Shown here one piece after another: positions 8,426 to 17,935 of a stretch of 55,539 nt of DNA; positions within the stretch are counted from its first letter, which is position 1; every line of letters starts with the position of its first letter. The stretch comes from Treponema zioleckii (lineage in GTDB: Bacteria > Spirochaetota > Spirochaetia > Treponematales > Treponemataceae). The DNA lies in assembly GCF_014737315.1 (NCBI RefSeq), contig NZ_JPUF01000021.1:1-55539 (forward strand), read 5' to 3'. The position numbers and the translations under genes were made by a program. A model generated the notes under the pieces. The model did not search any database. It was not told the origin of the DNA and was given only the letters and a program-made list of their open reading frames with translations.

Positions 8426-9460
8426 ATGAACGAGGTTCTGTCACAGGATGAAATTGACCAGTTGATGCAGGCGATGAACGCCGGTGATTCCGAGGTCGAT
8501 GAATTTAAACCAGTTAATGACTCGCGAAAGATAAAAATCTATGACTTTAAACGTCCGGATAAGTTCTCAAAGGAACAAATTCGAACGGTTCAGATCATGC
8601 ATGAGACTTTTGCCCGTCTTACTACAACAAGTCTTTCTGCCCAGCTGCGTTCTCTTGTTCATGTACATGTTGCATCTGTTGATCAGTTGACTTATGAGGA
8701 ATTCATACGATCGATTCCGACACCTACAACTCTCGCTGTAATCAACATGGATCCATTGAAGGGTAATGCGGTTCTGGAAATTGACCCTGCAATTACTTTT
8801 AGTATTATTGACCGATTGTTTGGTGGTACGGGTGCCGGTGCTAAAGTCAGCCGTGATTTGACTGATATTGAGCAATCCGTAATGGAAGGCATCATCGTTC
8901 GAATCTTGGCGAATATGCGCGAAGCTTGGACTCAGGTAATTGACTTGCGTCCTCGTCTTGGTCAGATTGAGACTAATCCTCAGTTTGCACAGATTGTACC
9001 TCCAACCGAGATGGTTGTCCTCGTAACTTTGGAGACAAAGGTTGGTGAGGAAGAGGGAATGCTTAACTTCTGTATTCCTTACCTTACGATTGAGCCGATT
9101 ATCTCAAAGCTTTCTTCACAGTTCTGGTTCAGTTCTGTTCGAAGAAGTTCTACAACGCAGTATCTTGGAACGTTGAAAGAAAAACTTTCTGATGTGGATA
9201 TGGACGTTGTTGCTGAAATTGGAACAATTGATATTCCAATCCGTGATGTTCTTTCTTTGCGGGCTGGTGATATTGTTAGACTCTCAAATACTAGGGTAGG
9301 TGATCCGTTAACTCTTAGTGTTGGGAATAAAAAGAAATTTTATTGTCAGCCAGGTATTGTCGGAAAAAAGATGGCGGTGCAGGTTATTGGCAAAATAGAA
9401 CAGAGTGAAGCAGACAATTTTGAAGAGTTGTCCGTAGAAGGAGATGAATCTTATGAGTGA
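8426..9460 (+). CDS. fliM: flagellar switch protein FliM
   Basis: FliM is the C-ring subunit that receives phosphorylated CheY. The 344-residue protein starts with the CheY-binding peptide VLSQDEIDQLMQAM (residues 4-17). The middle domain includes FARLTTTSLSAQLRS and the EEFIRSIPTPT segment, and LFGGTGAG marks the loop that contacts FliG. The C-terminal SpoA domain (about 255-325) carries DIPIRDVLSLRAGDIVRL. Length is normal. fliY begins inside its last codons, an 8-base overlap that implies coupling. Confidence 0.96.
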   Translation: MNEVLSQDEIDQLMQAMNAGDSEVDEFKPVNDSRKIKIYDFKRPDKFSKEQIRTVQIMHETFARLTTTSLSAQLRSLVHVHVASVDQLTYEEFIRSIPTPTTLAVINMDPLKGNAVLEIDPAITFSIIDRLFGGTGAGAKVSRDLTDIEQSVMEGIIVRILANMREAWTQVIDLRPRLGQIETNPQFAQIVPPTEMVVLVTLETKVGEEEGMLNFCIPYLTIEPIISKLSSQFWFSSVRRSSTTQYLGTLKEKLSDVDMDVVAEIGTIDIPIRDVLSLRAGDIVRLSNTRVGDPLTLSVGNKKKFYCQPGIVGKKMAVQVIGKIEQSEADNFEELSVEGDESYE

Positions 9461-10619
9461 TGGCACAATATCACAAGACGAAATTGACGCTTTGTTGTCA
9501 GGAGTTGACATGGGAGGACTTTCTTCTGGCGGTTCTTCCGGCGTTTCTATAGATACAGCTACCCTTGAGAAATTTTCAGGCGGGCTAAAAGATAAATTAA
9601 CAGCTAACATCAACACGATGACTGGAGCAACTTTTGAAGCTGGTGCCCCTACTGTTGAAGTTTCTGAAAGAGATCAGTTGTTGGCAAAACTTCCGGAGAT
9701 GGTTGTTTGTGCTGCTGCTGACTTTACTGCTGGCTTGAATGGCGAGCATATCTTCCTTCTTTCTCCTGAATTTGCTCAGAAAGTTGCAAGTCTTGTTAAT
9801 AAGGAAGAAAATGCAGAATTGGACGATATGTCTCTTTCTGTTGTTGGTGAGCTTATTAATACGCTTTCTGGCTCGGAAGTTACTGATTTAAGTTCCGGCG
9901 GAAAATTGCCTGGTCTTACTACAAATCCTGCTGAGGCTCAGCATGTGCCTAAGGCGATGGTAAGAATTCCTCAGGGATCATTTGCTTTGTTTACTTATCC
10001 ATTCACACTTGATGGAACTGCTTACACTTTGTGGGAGGCTGTTTCTTCTGATGTTGCGAACGGAATGGCTACTGCTCTCGGTGGTGGTGTTCAGCCTGCT
10101 GCTGCAAGTGGTACTGGTGCTTTGAATGCTAACGATATGGCGGCTATGGCAAATCTTGCTGGTGGGCAGCCTCAAATGAATAACATGGGTGGTATGGCAA
10201 TGGGTGGTATGCAACAACCTATGAACCCACAGATGATGGGTGGTATGCCTATGGGCGGAATGCCTATGGGACAGATGGGAATGGGTATGGGAATGAATAT
10301 TCCTAATGTTCAGAATGTCCAGTATCCAAATCTTCAGGGAGGCCCGACAGCTTCGGAGCAAGAGAATATCGGTCTTATCATGGACGTATACATGGAGATG
10401 ACCGTAGAGCTCGGACGTACTAAGAAGCAGATTAAGGAAATCCTTGGAATGGGCGAAGGTACTATCATCGAGCTTGATAAGCTTGCCGGTGAGCCAGTGG
10501 ATATTCTTGTAAATCATAAGCCTATTGCAAAGGGAGAGGTTGTAGTTATTGATGAAAACTTCGGTGTTCGTGTAACTGAAATCCTTTCTCCAATGGAGCG
10601 TGTAAACGAACTTCACTAA
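9453..10619 (+). CDS. fliY: flagellar switch phosphatase/C-ring protein FliY
   Basis: FliY combines a CheC-like CheY-P phosphatase region with a FliN-type SpoA domain. The 388-residue product begins with a FliM-like CheY-binding motif (SQDEIDALLSG, residues 7-17), has a CheC/FliY middle region (about 65-210), a linker of about 45 residues made mostly of Met, Gly, Pro and Gln (about 242-283), and the SpoA domain near 300-385. Start 9453 is chosen because AGGAG lies nine bases upstream; the in-frame ATG at 9444 touches that site. The linker is encoded by repeated ATGGGTGGTATG-like units and may vary between strains. Confidence 0.93.
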   Translation: MSDGTISQDEIDALLSGVDMGGLSSGGSSGVSIDTATLEKFSGGLKDKLTANINTMTGATFEAGAPTVEVSERDQLLAKLPEMVVCAAADFTAGLNGEHIFLLSPEFAQKVASLVNKEENAELDDMSLSVVGELINTLSGSEVTDLSSGGKLPGLTTNPAEAQHVPKAMVRIPQGSFALFTYPFTLDGTAYTLWEAVSSDVANGMATALGGGVQPAAASGTGALNANDMAAMANLAGGQPQMNNMGGMAMGGMQQPMNPQMMGGMPMGGMPMGQMGMGMGMNIPNVQNVQYPNLQGGPTASEQENIGLIMDVYMEMTVELGRTKKQIKEILGMGEGTIIELDKLAGEPVDILVNHKPIAKGEVVVIDENFGVRVTEILSPMERVNELH

Positions 10620-10691
10620 TCCTAGTTGATTTTTAGGTTGGCTTGCATTTTTTGAGGGGATAATAATGCTTGTGCACTAAAAATCATTCAA

Positions 10692-10727
10692 AAGCCATTC
10701 GTCCGTTTGGAGGAGTGGCTTTTTTTT
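10692..10727 (+). terminator. rho-independent terminator after fliY
   Basis: AGCCATTC pairs with GAGTGGCT (one G-U pair) and is followed by an eight-base T run. It lies inside the flagellar cluster between fliY and fliO, 72 bases after the fliY stop. Confidence 0.8.
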
Positions 10728-10778
10728 GTAAAAACGGTAGATTTTTAATAAAAGTTTAAAAACTTTGCAAAAATCAGT

Positions 10779-10806
10779 TTGATAAAACTTTTTTAATTGA
10801 TATTAT
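10779..10806 (+). promoter_or_regulatory. sigma-70 promoter for fliO onward
   Basis: TTGATA (10779-10784), 16-base spacer, TATTAT (10801-10806). The expected transcript start is near 10813, 23 bases before the preferred fliO start. Its place just after a strong terminator supports a second transcription unit for the export-gate genes. Confidence 0.55.
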
Positions 10807-10835
10807 CTTAGTATCAAGAATTATTGGGTGGAATG

Positions 10836-11489
10836 ATGTTAAAAAAGTTATTTAAAACTTCTATTTTATTATTCATATTTTTTTCTTTTCCTGTGTTTGC
10901 GCAGGGAAATCAGCAGACAGAAAATCAAAATTCTGAAAATCAGACAGAACTAACGGATGATTCCCAAAACAAAATGGAGTCTCCAGCTGATTTTTCAATG
11001 GCAGACAGTTTTGACGCTCAAAAAAAATCTACTGGTAAAGATTGGTCTACTGTAAAAGCGTTGGTAGGACTGGTTTTTGTTCTTTTGGTTGTGATTGGTT
11101 TAATATACGCTTTTTCTTATTTTGTAAAACGTTCGATAAAACATTCTGATACGGATGACCCGTTTTTGCGGCAAGTTTCAAAAATCACTTTGAGCCCAGG
11201 AAAATCTGTTCAAATTGTTACTGTGTTGAATCATGCATATTTAATCGGTGTTTCTGATAATTCAATCAATTTGATTGGTGAAATTGATGACAAGGAATTG
11301 GTTGATTCAATGAACTTATATGCGGATAAAAATAATAATGAGAAAAAACCGCGAACTTTTGCAGATGTGCTTGATATTTTCATGCCGCATGGTCCTCGTT
11401 CCGGGGACGTGTACGGTTCTAGCTCACGAAATGCAGCCGACATTTTAAAAAGACAGCGTGAACGTTTTAACGGTGAAAATGGGGAGTAG
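10836..11489 (+). CDS. fliO: flagellar export-gate assembly protein FliO
   Basis: FliO (called FliZ in Bacillus) helps to assemble the FliP ring of the export gate. The 217-residue product has an N-terminal signal-like hydrophobic stretch ending near FPVFAQG, a polar Gln/Asn/Glu-rich periplasmic linker, a membrane helix at about residues 70-93 and a cytoplasmic domain containing VSKITLSPGKSVQIVTVLNHAYLIGV, which is the FliO pattern (quoted in part). Start choice is uncertain: ATG codons at 10833 and 10836 follow GGTGG, and TTG 10824 is also in frame. It overlaps nothing and is followed after two bases by fliP. Confidence 0.85.
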   Translation: MLKKLFKTSILLFIFFSFPVFAQGNQQTENQNSENQTELTDDSQNKMESPADFSMADSFDAQKKSTGKDWSTVKALVGLVFVLLVVIGLIYAFSYFVKRSIKHSDTDDPFLRQVSKITLSPGKSVQIVTVLNHAYLIGVSDNSINLIGEIDDKELVDSMNLYADKNNNEKKPRTFADVLDIFMPHGPRSGDVYGSSSRNAADILKRQRERFNGENGE

Positions 11490-11491
11490 TT

Positions 11492-12343
11492 ATGAAAAAA
11501 ATATTCAATGATTTCATTCTAAAAGTTTTTCCGAAGATTTTTTTTATAGCTTTTATTTCTGTGGCATGTCTTTTGCCGGCGACTTCTCAAAGTTCAAATT
11601 TTCCGTCTGGTTCAACTCAGGGGACGACCGAGATGGATAAAGGGAACGTTCGCTCACCTTCGATTCCAAACATTGATATAAGCATTACGCAACCGCAAAC
11701 TGGAAATCAAATGGCGTTTTCGGTTCAGCTTTTGCTTTTGTTGACCGTTCTTACGCTTGCTCCAAGTATTTTGATTTTGACGACTTGTTTCTTGCGTTTT
11801 TCAATCGTACTTGATTTTATAAAAAGAGCTCTTTCATTGCAGCAAGTTCCGCCGACAGCGGTACTGAACGGAATCGCACTCTTTATGACGATTTTTGTTA
11901 TGTGGCCAGTGTTTCAGAATGTGTATTCAAATTCTATAAAACCGCTTTCCGACGGGCAGATTTCTATTGAGCAGGCTTACACTAAGGCCGAGGCCCCGCT
12001 TAAGGTGTTCATGTACAAGCAGATGGCTGGTGACAAAAGTTATATTGCGACTTTTATGAATATGGCTAAGTTGCCCCGACCGAATACTCTCGATGATGTT
12101 CCGATGTATGTAGTTATTCCTGCATACATTTTGCATGAACTTACGGTTGCATTTAAAATAGGCGTGTTTCTTTATATTCCGTTCATTGTAATCGATATGG
12201 TTGTTGCCAGCATTTTGATGAGTATGGGTATGATGATGCTTCCGCCTGTCCAAATCTCTATGCCGTTCAAGCTTATGCTTTTTGTTCTTGTTGATGGCTG
12301 GGGACTTCTTACGACACAGTTGTTCAGTTCTGTGGTTCACTAG
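11492..12343 (+). CDS. fliP: flagellar export-gate protein FliP
   Basis: FliP forms the core of the type III export gate with FliQ and FliR. The 283-residue product starts with a cleavable-looking signal peptide (about 1-35), then a short periplasmic stretch, four membrane segments and the family block LTLAPSILILTTCFLRFSIV, followed by QQVPPTAVLNGIALFMT. The C-terminal half includes IPAYILHELTVAFKIGF-type sequence and VASILMSMGMMMLPPV. It starts two bases after fliO. Confidence 0.96.
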   Translation: MKKIFNDFILKVFPKIFFIAFISVACLLPATSQSSNFPSGSTQGTTEMDKGNVRSPSIPNIDISITQPQTGNQMAFSVQLLLLLTVLTLAPSILILTTCFLRFSIVLDFIKRALSLQQVPPTAVLNGIALFMTIFVMWPVFQNVYSNSIKPLSDGQISIEQAYTKAEAPLKVFMYKQMAGDKSYIATFMNMAKLPRPNTLDDVPMYVVIPAYILHELTVAFKIGVFLYIPFIVIDMVVASILMSMGMMMLPPVQISMPFKLMLFVLVDGWGLLTTQLFSSVVH

Positions 12344-12379
12344 AAATCAAAATATTGCTGTAAAAAAAGGAGATTAAAA

Positions 12380-12649
12380 ATGGATATTGGTCAGATTGTA
12401 GGCTTGATGCGTGACGGCGTTTGGCATGTTTTTATTCTTTGTGCGCCAATTTTGGGTGCTGCGCTGATTATTGGTCTTATCGTCGCTATTTTTCAGGCGA
12501 CAACTTCGATTCAGGAGCAGACTCTTACTTTTTTACCAAAAATGCTCGTGATTCTTGCTGCGATTGCTTTGCTTGGAAACTGGATGTTTGCCGTTATGAG
12601 GGATTATGCGGTGAATCTTTTTAATATGATTCCAAGTCTTGCTCAATAA
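12380..12649 (+). CDS. fliQ: flagellar export-gate protein FliQ
   Basis: An 89-residue two-helix membrane protein with the normal FliQ length. It begins MDIGQIVGLMRDG and contains the conserved ALIIGLIVAIFQATTSIQEQT segment (quoted in part) and FLPKMLVILAAIALLG. AAAGGAG precedes its ATG. It lies between fliP and fliR, as in nearly all flagellated bacteria. Confidence 0.95.
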   Translation: MDIGQIVGLMRDGVWHVFILCAPILGAALIIGLIVAIFQATTSIQEQTLTFLPKMLVILAAIALLGNWMFAVMRDYAVNLFNMIPSLAQ

Positions 12650-12668
12650 CGTTTAGTGGATTTTCTTT

Positions 12669-13481
12669 GTGATAAATCAGATTGTAGGTAATGCGCCAAT
12701 TTATTTTCTCGTTGCAGTAAGATGTTTTGCCATGATTATGACGCTTCCATTCTTTTCGATTAGGACTGTTCCTAGAATTGCAAAGGTTGCGCTGGCTGGT
12801 TACATGGCATTTATTATCTTTCCGCATGTTGATTTTTCTGCATACATGAAGTATGTGAGTTCCGATGGCTCTTTTACTGTTGAGTATATTCTTCTTTTGA
12901 TTGGGGAAGGTCTTATTGGTGTGCTATTTGGATTTTATGTGTCGATTATTTTTGGTGCGTTCAGTACAGCTGGTCAGTTTTTTGCTTTTCAGATGGGATT
13001 TTCTGCATCTGAGGTTTATGATGCGTTGAGTCAGGTTGAGAATCCTCTTATGGGGCAGTATTTCAATTTGATTGCGATGTTGATTTTTTTGCAGAATCAT
13101 TGGGCACAAATCTTGTTCACAAAGGCACTTGTTGCAGGATTTGATTCTCTTAACGCGATTTCGTTCATTCAGAATCAAGAAATGATTGTAAAGTTCTTGC
13201 TTTCTGGATTGACAAAACTTTTTGCAAGTGCGTTTGTAATTGCTCTTCCTATTATGGGAACTCTCCTTTTAATTTCTGTTGCGATGGGAATTCTTTCAAA
13301 GGCAGCTCCGCAAATGAATTTGATGTCGGAAGGATTCCCGATAATGATTCTTACGACTTTCTTTGTTATTACTGCCATTATGCCTCAGTTGTGCGAGTTT
13401 TTTATACATTCGTTTGCAAACGGTTTTAAGGCTCTCGAAATTATTTTAGGGAAAATTGCCCTTGCGAAGGGGGGCGTATGA
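12669..13481 (+). CDS. fliR: flagellar export-gate protein FliR
   Basis: A 270-residue membrane protein of the export gate with about six hydrophobic segments. The start codon is GTG; GTGGA lies nine bases upstream and no ATG is available nearby. RIAKVALAGYMAFIIFP, GEGLIGVLFGFYVSIIF and the MDALSQ-like region EVYDALSQVENPLMGQ are recognisable. The C-terminal SKAAPQMNLMSEGFPI segment is a strong family signature. It overlaps flhB by four bases (ATGA), which indicates translational coupling. Confidence 0.95.
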   Translation: MINQIVGNAPIYFLVAVRCFAMIMTLPFFSIRTVPRIAKVALAGYMAFIIFPHVDFSAYMKYVSSDGSFTVEYILLLIGEGLIGVLFGFYVSIIFGAFSTAGQFFAFQMGFSASEVYDALSQVENPLMGQYFNLIAMLIFLQNHWAQILFTKALVAGFDSLNAISFIQNQEMIVKFLLSGLTKLFASAFVIALPIMGTLLLISVAMGILSKAAPQMNLMSEGFPIMILTTFFVITAIMPQLCEFFIHSFANGFKALEIILGKIALAKGGV

Positions 13482-14575
13482 GTTTTGAACAGATTGACTT
13501 GCAGTGGTTCGCTGCCGAGGATGAAGGGCGTACCGAAGAGCCTAGTGATTATAAATTAAAAAAAGCCCGTGATGAAGGCCGGTTGGCAAAAAGTCAGGAA
13601 CTTTGTGCGGCGGTTGTTCTTTTGTTTACAGTCGTAACTCTTGTTATTCTTGCGCCGCAGATTTTTAGGACGCTTGCCGACGTTATGGTTTTCTTTTTTA
13701 CGCGGTGTACTGAGAACGATTTGTTTCAAAAAAGATTTTTTGGAATCTTCCTTATGCTTCTTGCCAAGCTTGTTCTTCCGATTGCTGGCGTTGGAATTCT
13801 TGCAGGCGTAGTTTCGAATATTGCCCAGAACCGTGGTTTTCTTTTTACGACAAAGCCGATTGAACCTCAGTTTTCAAAAATTATTCCGAAGTTTGGTCAA
13901 TACTTGAAAAAGACAATTTTTTCTTTTGAAGGTGTTTTTAATATCATAAAATCGCTCGTAAAAGTTTTTTTTGTCGGAGTAATCGCTTTTATCATCATTT
14001 ATTCAAATTTGCCTATAATTCTTCAATTTATAAATGCCGCTGACGTTTTAAATGCTGTTGGAAAAATCGCAAGCACGGCGGCTCTGATTCTTGTTTCCAG
14101 TGCGGTGTTGTTTTTGATAATTTCGATTCCGGATTATTTCGTTCAGAAAAAGCAGTTTATTGAAAGTATGAAAATGACGAAACAGGAAGTGAAGCAGGAA
14201 TATAAAGAGATGGAAGGTGATCCTGAGGTGAAGTCTCATCTTGAGCAGGCTCAGAGGCAGCTTTTGCAGCGGAATATACCTAAGCAGGTAGCAAAAAGTG
14301 ATGTTGTTATTGCAAACCCTACGCATTTTGCAGTTGCGCTTTTGTATGACCCAAAACTTGCTGATGCCCCTCAGATTATGGCTAAAGGTGCGGATGCGAT
14401 TGCGCAAAGAATTAAAGCGATTGCTCGCGAAAACGATGTCCCAATTATAGAAAATAAACCTTTGGCTCGTGCACTCTATGCAGAAACCGAAGTGGGTGAT
14501 ATAATACCTAGTGAATATATTAGTGCTATTGTCACGATTTATACACAAATAGATTATCTAAATAAGAAAAAGTAG
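13478..14575 (+). CDS. flhB: flagellar export switch protein FlhB
   Basis: FlhB sets substrate specificity of the flagellar type III apparatus by cutting itself. The 365-residue product begins with an acidic cytoplasmic stretch containing EDEGRTEEPSDYKLKKARDEG (quoted in part), then four membrane segments (about 43-215) and a cytoplasmic domain in which the autocleavage site NPTH lies near residue 280, in the context VIANPTHFAVALLYD. The remaining C-terminal PIIENKPLARALY block is also typical. All elements needed for processing are present. Confidence 0.96.
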   Translation: MSFEQIDLQWFAAEDEGRTEEPSDYKLKKARDEGRLAKSQELCAAVVLLFTVVTLVILAPQIFRTLADVMVFFFTRCTENDLFQKRFFGIFLMLLAKLVLPIAGVGILAGVVSNIAQNRGFLFTTKPIEPQFSKIIPKFGQYLKKTIFSFEGVFNIIKSLVKVFFVGVIAFIIIYSNLPIILQFINAADVLNAVGKIASTAALILVSSAVLFLIISIPDYFVQKKQFIESMKMTKQEVKQEYKEMEGDPEVKSHLEQAQRQLLQRNIPKQVAKSDVVIANPTHFAVALLYDPKLADAPQIMAKGADAIAQRIKAIARENDVPIIENKPLARALYAETEVGDIIPSEYISAIVTIYTQIDYLNKKK

Positions 14576-14594
14576 CTGGTTTGGGTGGAATTGA

Positions 14595-16706
14595 ATGGCT
14601 AACCGTTTTGGTAATGTTTTAAAGAATGTTCAGAATCATGCAGTGGCAGTTCTTGCTATTGCTGTCGTGTTGATGTTGCTTGTTCCAGTATCTGGTAAGA
14701 TATTGGATGTTTTGATGATATGCAATGTGGCTTTTTCCCTTATTGTTCTTCTTTTGGTTTTGTACACCCCGAAAGCCTCTGATTTTTCTTCATTCCCTCG
14801 TGTAATTCTTTTTGGAACGATATTTGGTTTGGCACTGAACGTTTGTTCCACCAGATTCATTCTTGGAAACGGATACGTCGGTTTTGACAGTTTTTCTGGT
14901 GACATGATAAAAAGTTTTGCCAGCATTGTTGCTGGAAGCGATACCATAATCGGTATGGTAATCTTCGTAATCCTGATTATCATTCAAGTTATCGTAATCA
15001 CAAAAGGAGCTACGCGTGTTTCTGAGGTTGCAGCCAGATTCGCATTGGATTCTATGAATCCTAAGATGTTTGCTGTTGATGCTGAAGTTAATTCTGGCGC
15101 GATAACTGATGAAGAGGCCCGCGAAAAAAAAGCTGCAATTCAGCGCGAAAGCGATTTTTATTCAGCAATGGACGGTTCTTCAAAATTTGTAAGCGGAAAC
15201 GTTAAGGCTGGAATTTTTATTACGATAATAAATCTTGTTGCAGGCATGATTATTGCTATTCTTCGGCATGATATGGATCCTGGGGCTGCGTTTGAAACGT
15301 ACACAAAATTGACGATTGGAGACGGTCTTTTGAGTCAGTTGCCGTCTTTATTGCTTTCTTTTGCGACTGGTGTTCTTGTTACTGGAAGTAATTCGACTGA
15401 AGTTCTTGGCGAGCAGATTAAAAAACAGTTTACGATCAGTGGTTATGTTTACATGATTGCTGGTGGTGTTCTTGTTTTGATGAGTATTCTCTTCCACGGT
15501 TCTATAGGGCTTGTTGCGCTCCTGATTGGAATCGGTGCGTTCAGCCTTTATTTTGGGTATAAAATGTTGCAGAAGCAGGAAAATTCTTTCAAAGAAAAAC
15601 TTGCTTTAGAGCAGGCTGAGAAAAATAAAAATCAGACAGGCGCTAATCCTGATGATGTAAGTCCTGTTGTTCCGCTTGATGCTCTTTCTCTTGAGCTTGG
15701 TTATGCTCTTATACCTCTTGTTGATAAAGAAAAGGGTGCTGAACTTCTTGAACGGGTTTCGCGAATCCGTCGTGAGGAAGCTCTTGATTTGGGCTTGGTT
15801 GTTCCAAAAATCCGAATTATTGATAATATGACGCTTGATCCTAATGAATATTGTTTCAAAATTCGTGGAATCGAGGCTGGTCGAAGTAAAATTAAGCCAG
15901 GTTACTACATGTGTATGAATACAGGTAGCGTAACGGAGGAATTGAATGGCGAACAGACTTTCGATCCTGCTTTCGGAGTTCCTGCAATTTGGGTTAGCGA
16001 AGACCATCGTGGCGATGCTGAGCGTGCAGGTTATGCGGTTGTTGATCCTCCGACGATTATTGCAACTCATTTAACTGAAATTATAAAATCACATGCTGCG
16101 GAAATTCTTGGTCGTCAGGAAGTTTCGGCTATCATCAATAAGATTAAGGAAACTAATCCTGTTGTTGTTGATGAAGTGCTTACGACTTACAAATACACTT
16201 ATGGTGAAATCGAGAAAGTTCTTCAGGGATTGCTTAAAGAGCAAGTTTCGATTCGAAATATTGTTACGATTCTTGAGACTCTTGCAAATTATGGAATGTA
16301 TCCTCATAACCCTTGGGTTCTTATCGAAAAAGTTCGAGAGGCTCTTGGTCTCCAAATTTGTCTGCAATATGTTGATGCTGATAAAAAACTCAGTGTCATT
16401 CAGTTGTCCCAGTCTGCTTCCGAAAAAATCTTGCAGCATAGCGTAAATCCTAACGACGGAGGGCAGCCTTTCGTTGCCTTTGATCCTGTTGACGGCAGGC
16501 GCTGGATTGATGCCGTGAGTTCTTCAATTGCAGCTGTTAGGGAGCGAAATTACCTTCCTATTATTCTGTGTGCTTCGGAAGTTAGGTATCTAGTTCATTC
16601 TTCTATTGACAGAGAAATGCCTGGTACGGCTGTTATTTCTATAAACGAAGTTATGGCGGCAGGTCATAATATTAATCTTGAAATATTGGGAGAAATAAAT
16701 GTATAG
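14595..16706 (+). CDS. flhA: flagellar export-gate protein FlhA
   Basis: A 703-residue export-gate protein with about eight membrane segments in the first 340 residues. The FHIPEP-type cytoplasmic loop is recognisable in AVDAEVNSGAITDEEAREKK and ESDFYSAMDGSSKFVSGN, both strong FlhA signatures. The C-terminal half is the cytoplasmic domain that docks chaperone-substrate complexes, with VVDPPTIIATHLTEIIKSHA and ILETLANYG. GGTGG lies six bases before the ATG. The last eight bases overlap flhF. Confidence 0.97.
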   Translation: MANRFGNVLKNVQNHAVAVLAIAVVLMLLVPVSGKILDVLMICNVAFSLIVLLLVLYTPKASDFSSFPRVILFGTIFGLALNVCSTRFILGNGYVGFDSFSGDMIKSFASIVAGSDTIIGMVIFVILIIIQVIVITKGATRVSEVAARFALDSMNPKMFAVDAEVNSGAITDEEAREKKAAIQRESDFYSAMDGSSKFVSGNVKAGIFITIINLVAGMIIAILRHDMDPGAAFETYTKLTIGDGLLSQLPSLLLSFATGVLVTGSNSTEVLGEQIKKQFTISGYVYMIAGGVLVLMSILFHGSIGLVALLIGIGAFSLYFGYKMLQKQENSFKEKLALEQAEKNKNQTGANPDDVSPVVPLDALSLELGYALIPLVDKEKGAELLERVSRIRREEALDLGLVVPKIRIIDNMTLDPNEYCFKIRGIEAGRSKIKPGYYMCMNTGSVTEELNGEQTFDPAFGVPAIWVSEDHRGDAERAGYAVVDPPTIIATHLTEIIKSHAAEILGRQEVSAIINKIKETNPVVVDEVLTTYKYTYGEIEKVLQGLLKEQVSIRNIVTILETLANYGMYPHNPWVLIEKVREALGLQICLQYVDADKKLSVIQLSQSASEKILQHSVNPNDGGQPFVAFDPVDGRRWIDAVSSSIAAVRERNYLPIILCASEVRYLVHSSIDREMPGTAVISINEVMAAGHNINLEILGEINV

Positions 16707-17931
16707 CGATAGTGTGAACCCAATCCCAATGCCTCGAAATCAAAATGGAATCAGAACTCTCATTGGAAAGTCGGAGGAAGATTGTAGAAATCAGCTTTTT
16801 GAAAAATACGGCAATAGTTACGATATACTTAGTCGTCGCCCGATTTTGAAAGGCGGTTTTTTGGGATTTATGCAGAAAGAATACTATGAGGTTTCTTACG
16901 TTGTAAATCCAAAACCAATGACTTCGGATGAGTCGTTCGAAAAAAATAAAGAAGAAATCTTAAAGAAAGTTGCGATGTCTGTCTCTAGCACATCTCAGAT
17001 TGCAAGTTTGAATAAGCAGATTGATGATTTGAAGAAAACGCTTAGTTCAAAACTTGAAGCAATTGAGGCTGCAACTTCTGCTACAGATAAGCATCCTTCG
17101 ATTCAGAAAATTGAGACGCTTTTGCGCCAAAATGAATTTTCTTTGTCATTCATAAATAATATAACGAGCAGAATGCGGAATGAGTTTGCTTATGAGGAAC
17201 TTGAGAATTTTGATTTGGTCGAACAAAAGGTGGTAGACTGGATTGGAGAGTCTATAAAAATTTTCCCGCAGGTTCGGAGAAAACTGCCTCATGTTATTGT
17301 TCTTGTTGGAACGACTGGCGTTGGTAAGACTACTACGATTGCAAAAATGGCCGGAAAAATCGTAAAAGAAGCCATGAAAAATGAGGAAAAATTGCAAGTT
17401 CGCATGATTACGATAGATAATACTCGTGTGGCCGCTGAGGAGCAGTTGCGTCGATTCGGTGATATTATGGGGCTTCCTGTTGATAAAGCTAAAGATGCGA
17501 AAGATGTAAAACAGATTTTTGATACTTACAAAGATAATTTGGATGTATTGTTTATCGATACTCCTGGATTCAGTCCTAAGGATTTTGAGAATATTGCTAA
17601 AATGCGGGCAATTCTTGATATTCCAGGGTTGCATCCTGATGTTTATCTTGCAGTTGATGCGACAAGAAAGGCTAATGATATACTTGCAACGATGCAGAAT
17701 TACGCTACGTTCAATTTTGAATCTGTGATTTTGACAAAATGGGACGAGACTAGCGTTTACGGTAATGTTTTAAGTGTTTTGTCGGAGCAAAATAAGCCGA
17801 TTTCTTACATAACTGATGGTCAGAAGGTTCCGACTAACATCGAACGAGCATCAGTGGTTAAATTTCTAACTCATCTGTATGACTTTAAAATTGATCGAGT
17901 GCATATAGAAGATACTTTCCCGGAGGAATAA
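16699..17931 (+). CDS. flhF: flagellar placement GTPase FlhF
   Basis: FlhF is an SRP-type GTPase that selects the polar site of flagellum assembly. The 410-residue protein has a variable N-terminal B domain, a short coiled region (about 95-115) and the NG domain with the P loop GTTGVGKTT (about 204-212), DNTRVAAEEQLRRF, the DTPGFSPKD switch and the TKWDETSVYG specificity loop. GGGAG lies six bases before the ATG inside the end of flhA. flhG follows after four bases; FlhF and FlhG work as an opposed pair. Confidence 0.96.
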   Translation: MYSDSVNPIPMPRNQNGIRTLIGKSEEDCRNQLFEKYGNSYDILSRRPILKGGFLGFMQKEYYEVSYVVNPKPMTSDESFEKNKEEILKKVAMSVSSTSQIASLNKQIDDLKKTLSSKLEAIEAATSATDKHPSIQKIETLLRQNEFSLSFINNITSRMRNEFAYEELENFDLVEQKVVDWIGESIKIFPQVRRKLPHVIVLVGTTGVGKTTTIAKMAGKIVKEAMKNEEKLQVRMITIDNTRVAAEEQLRRFGDIMGLPVDKAKDAKDVKQIFDTYKDNLDVLFIDTPGFSPKDFENIAKMRAILDIPGLHPDVYLAVDATRKANDILATMQNYATFNFESVILTKWDETSVYGNVLSVLSEQNKPISYITDGQKVPTNIERASVVKFLTHLYDFKIDRVHIEDTFPEE

Positions 17932-17935
17932 TAAT

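Noticed and set aside
9978-10616. Minus-strand open frame rich in His and Thr
   Set aside because: It is antisense to fliY; the His-rich part is the complement of the Met/Gly repeat linker.
10666-10680. Four-codon open frame MLVH with GAGGGG upstream, before the terminator after fliY
   Set aside because: It resembles an attenuator leader, but it has no run of regulatory codons and no alternative pairing with the terminator was seen; chance is more likely.
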